NCBI GenBank assembly: GCA_026745465.1
Contig: JACYXH010000438.1
Span: 82,001-146,000 of the forward strand
Direction of reading: 5' to 3'
Origin: Lota lota
Lineage: Eukaryota; Chordata; Actinopteri; Gadiformes; Lotidae
Length of the DNA stretch: 64,000 bases
Below, piece after piece: positions 43,062-64,000 of this stretch. The translations under genes were made by a program, and so were the position numbers. A model generated the notes under the pieces. That model had not been told where the DNA came from. It saw only the letters and a list, made by a program, of their open reading frames with translations, and ran no database searches. The number at the start of each line of letters is the position of its first letter. Positions within the stretch are counted from its first letter, which is position 1.

Positions 43062-43451
43062 GCTTTACTCTCCATGGCTTTGTGACCCATAGTTCATTTA
43101 GACATAACGTTCATTGATTATTTTACAATTTCACCATTAATCAAGTTTGCTGGAAAAGACATTAAATACAGAAGGCAGAAAGTGTATTACATTTTTACAC
43201 ATTGTCAACCACCGAATAAATTGCTGACTAATACTTTCACCACTACATACATTGTTTAATACGATAACAGATGCTGCTGTCGGCTTGCCAGCTCAGCCAT
43301 TCTCGGCGAGCGTAAACCTGTACGTGCAAGGACATTTGCTCTAGATAATTAAACAGGTGGTAGAAAAAACCCTGATCAAAGTACTCCCATTTGTCCATAA
43401 ATCCTGACCACTTCAATGATTAATTCTGACAACACCACTTCCTGTATACAT

Positions 43452-43457
43452 TTTATT
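43452..43457 (-). terminator. atp2a2: Poly(A) signal for the distal atp2a2 transcript
   Basis: AATAAA on the minus strand, about 690 nt downstream of the candidate 2a-type stop codon. The transcript end would lie near 43435, some 375 bp from the opposing anapc7 signal. A second minus-strand AATAAA at 45544-45549 could end the 2b-type transcript. Confidence 0.45.
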
Positions 43458-44147
43458 TACCTGAAACCACAGTTCATGTGATACACTGTACAATTTCCAT
43501 TTCTGATATCACAGCACAGCAGTTTGGCCAAGATGGCAATATAATGCCTGCCTTTCTCATGTTCAAATGTATACACCACTGCACCCTTTAAGCTTTTCAA
43601 ATAGCAGGAATCTACCTCAGACATGTAGCACATCTCAGTGGAAAGCACCAAGTCTCTACGATTATATTAAATTAGGACCCATGTAAAGTATTTCCTTAGG
43701 AAAGATGACTGTTGTCATGTTCAGCCTCTTCAACATTTGTACTACGTGAACAAAGTCTTTTCAATTTGCCTACATTTTACATAAATCGAGAGCTGGTCAA
43801 ATGAATGGCTAATGTTTGAGGACATGCGTCACAATGTTGTTCAGTGTACATGGTATCAACAACTCAAGGATGGCATGAGAACAGTCCTCTAGATTGAGTC
43901 TAAAAGGCTTTACATGCATTACCAAAAAAAAAAAAAAACGACTGGGGACATGAGATCAACTGGTTCAAATCAAAACAATGTAGGATTTATAAAAAATATA
44001 TATTTTGCCATTTATCATTTTTTCTTAATTGACATGCAGGTCTCGGAAGATGTTTTGTTCCTCACAACACACATGCACGACACAAGAAAAGAAAACAAGA
44101 AATGGACCCTCTCAGGTCCTGGAAGGAACATAAGATGAGAGGAGGGC

Positions 44148-44161
44148 TTACTTGGCCTTAG
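44148..44161 (-). CDS. atp2a2: Candidate SERCA2a-type terminal exon of atp2a2
   Basis: In mammals SERCA2a is made by splicing from a donor inside the last common exon to a far exon encoding four residues and a stop. Here the internal donor G|GTAAAC at 46289-46288 is phase 1. A strong acceptor with a pyrimidine tract (TTTTTCCCCCTGCAG, ending 44162) is followed by CT AAG GCC AAG TAA. Joined, this gives ...NYLEA-AKAK-stop. The position in the order common exon, 2b tail, distal exon matches the mammalian layout. The residues differ from mammalian AILE, so transcripts are needed to confirm. Confidence 0.5.
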
Positions 44162-45870
44162 CTGCAGGGGGAAAAAGAGAGAGAACCAAATCAATATAAC
44201 ATATGGAAGCACAGGTCACGGGGTCTGACCAGCATTCTTTTAAATGGACGTTCGCTTCTTTTCATTTTAAAGCCAGTTTAAAAAAAAAAAGTGGTAAAGG
44301 CCGTACCGTTAGCAAGCGAAAACAAACTGGCGCTTAGAACACAAAAACGAATGTGGCGCTTGAATGTCAGTGTTTGCCAGTTATCCAGACGTTAGTTTCT
44401 TTACAATCATAAACACCTGGCCAGGCTTACCCTGAGCCAGGATGTGCAGTGAAGGCCTCTGGTTATAGCCTGGCACTTGGTGACATTGAAGGCATTGTGG
44501 GCAATGTCAATTAATCAAGAACCAAAATATTGAACGGGCAACGACTCCAAGCATGCTTTCCTCCAGTAGACGCTCTACGTGGGTTAAAGCACCTGGGGAG
44601 CAGAGCTTGGTTAGGACCGGGAGCATGCAGGTGGAGGTTACTCACTCAGTTCCACAACGGCTCCGAAGGCGTTGGAACAAACAACAGCTTTAGGCAAATT
44701 GAAGAAAACTGGTCTGGTAACATTGGAGTGATCATGCAAGAAACCTACTTACAAGCCCCCACGGGACATGGGAGCATGTTGAAAACCAAATATATATATA
44801 TTATACATACATACATACGGACTACTTTGTGTGCTATATACAGATAAACAACCAGTCTGTTGAGCCTTCCAGAGTAGTGTGTGACCAAGGATGTGATAAC
44901 TAGTTGTAGCTAATGGATACAAGGGAGTCTACACAACATACAAGCCCCCCAGCCCATTTTAGTTTGTGCTCTAATGATAAGACCATGGGCGTCTTGGTGT
45001 CCATCTCCTTTGACATATTCAAGTACAGTATGTGCACATTAGATATAAATTATAAAAAGATAAAGAAAGTCTGATTTGAATTCAGAATGGAATTCTATAT
45101 ATGTATTTTGAAAAGAAAAAGCCAGAGTGTGTTTCAAGTTAAGTTTTAAACAGCCGCTTCTAGAGCAAAACGAAATCCAACTAACGGTAACATTTACATT
45201 TTCTAAAACTTAAACGAACGAAATTTAAAAAATTAACGGTGCGAGTGTCTTTAGGCTGTGTCTAATTTACAAAAGCAAATTAGCGCATACCTCAACAGTC
45301 GATATGACAAGACTTATGAAAAGGCGGTGTTAAAAAATAAAAATAAAAGATGGTTAGTCACATCAACAGCATTGAGGTAGCTGTGCTCTGCCCAATGCAG
45401 AAAAGAATGAGGACCCCGATTCAGAGCTAAACAATAAGGGTTAGCGGATAGTGGTGTTCATGCCGAGGGAGAGATATTTATTCATCTTTATATAGTTTAG
45501 CCTCCCTCCACGTCTTGGACTGAATTTAAGAGTCCATCATCTATTTATTTTATTGTCCAAAAGGATCATGCTAATGCAAGCCCCAATTCATATACCCTTA
45601 AAGCCCTTCCCAAAAATTACAAAAACTTTAATCATAAAATAGTGTAAATTCTCTGTACAGATCATGACCGCAGGCTCTTCGTGAACAAAAAGGCGACAAC
45701 AAAGAAAGGCTTCATGTGACCGCAATAAAACATGACTTAAATAAAAACCAAAAATAAATGAATAAAAAACATGGAATGTGAAAATGTCCTTTATACAAAA
45801 AAAACCAAACGACACAGGACCTGAAGCTCAAGTTGGTGTTCCAAGTTAATGAAATGGTGGGGTTAACACA

Positions 45871-46082
<212 letters not shown>

Positions 46083-46148
46083 ACGTCACACAGGGCGGGG
46101 GGGAGGAGAGGGTGGTGAGGAGGGCTAGTGTACCAGGCGAGGAGTCAG

Positions 46149-64000
<17,852 letters not shown>

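Overview
This is vertebrate nuclear DNA, almost certainly from a ray-finned fish. It holds split genes with GT-AG introns, teleost-type gene versions, a tRNA-derived SINE, an hAT DNA transposon, and a very heavy load of (CA)n/(GT)n and long poly(G)/poly(C) tracts. That load resembles the cod-like fishes (Gadiformes), but I infer the group only from style and linkage. There are no bacterial features and no CRISPR array.

Layout. (1) 1-1752, minus strand: first coding exon of a synapsin I gene; the rest lies left of the window. (2) 5050-8821, plus strand: a complete five-exon vestigial-like 4 (VGLL4-family) gene with two TEAD-binding Tondu motifs. (3) 12542-19649, plus strand: a complete slc20a1 (PiT-1 sodium/phosphate symporter) gene with a TATA promoter, a non-coding first exon and two upstream ORFs; the product is 632 residues. 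(4) 20565-36400: accessory DNA. It has a C-poor G-rich array, four tandem copies of a ~1.4-kb unit each with its own 63-bp minisatellite, a 41-bp minisatellite, and segmental copies of a short interspersed repeat. On the minus strand this stretch also shows a chain of small exon-like segments, most with compatible phases, which may be an unrecognised fast-evolving gene. (5) 37473-42365, plus strand: complete anapc7 (APC/C subunit 7), 11 exons, 565 residues, with one GC-AG intron. (6) 43452-62221, minus strand: 17 exons of atp2a2 (SERCA2), with the first ~73 residues outside the window to the right. The C-terminal region keeps both alternatives of this family: a short SERCA2a-like tail exon and a SERCA2b-like eleventh-helix tail. 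In this sequence the 2b-like tail is put out of frame by one base.

The genes do not form a pathway. Linkage of atp2a2 with anapc7 matches the human 12q24 order. Linkage of a synapsin gene with a VGLL4 gene echoes human 3p25 (SYN2-VGLL4) and suggests retained vertebrate paralogous blocks.

All exon borders were placed by eye from reading frame, splice dinucleotides, phase continuity and remembered family sequences. No alignment or database search was run.
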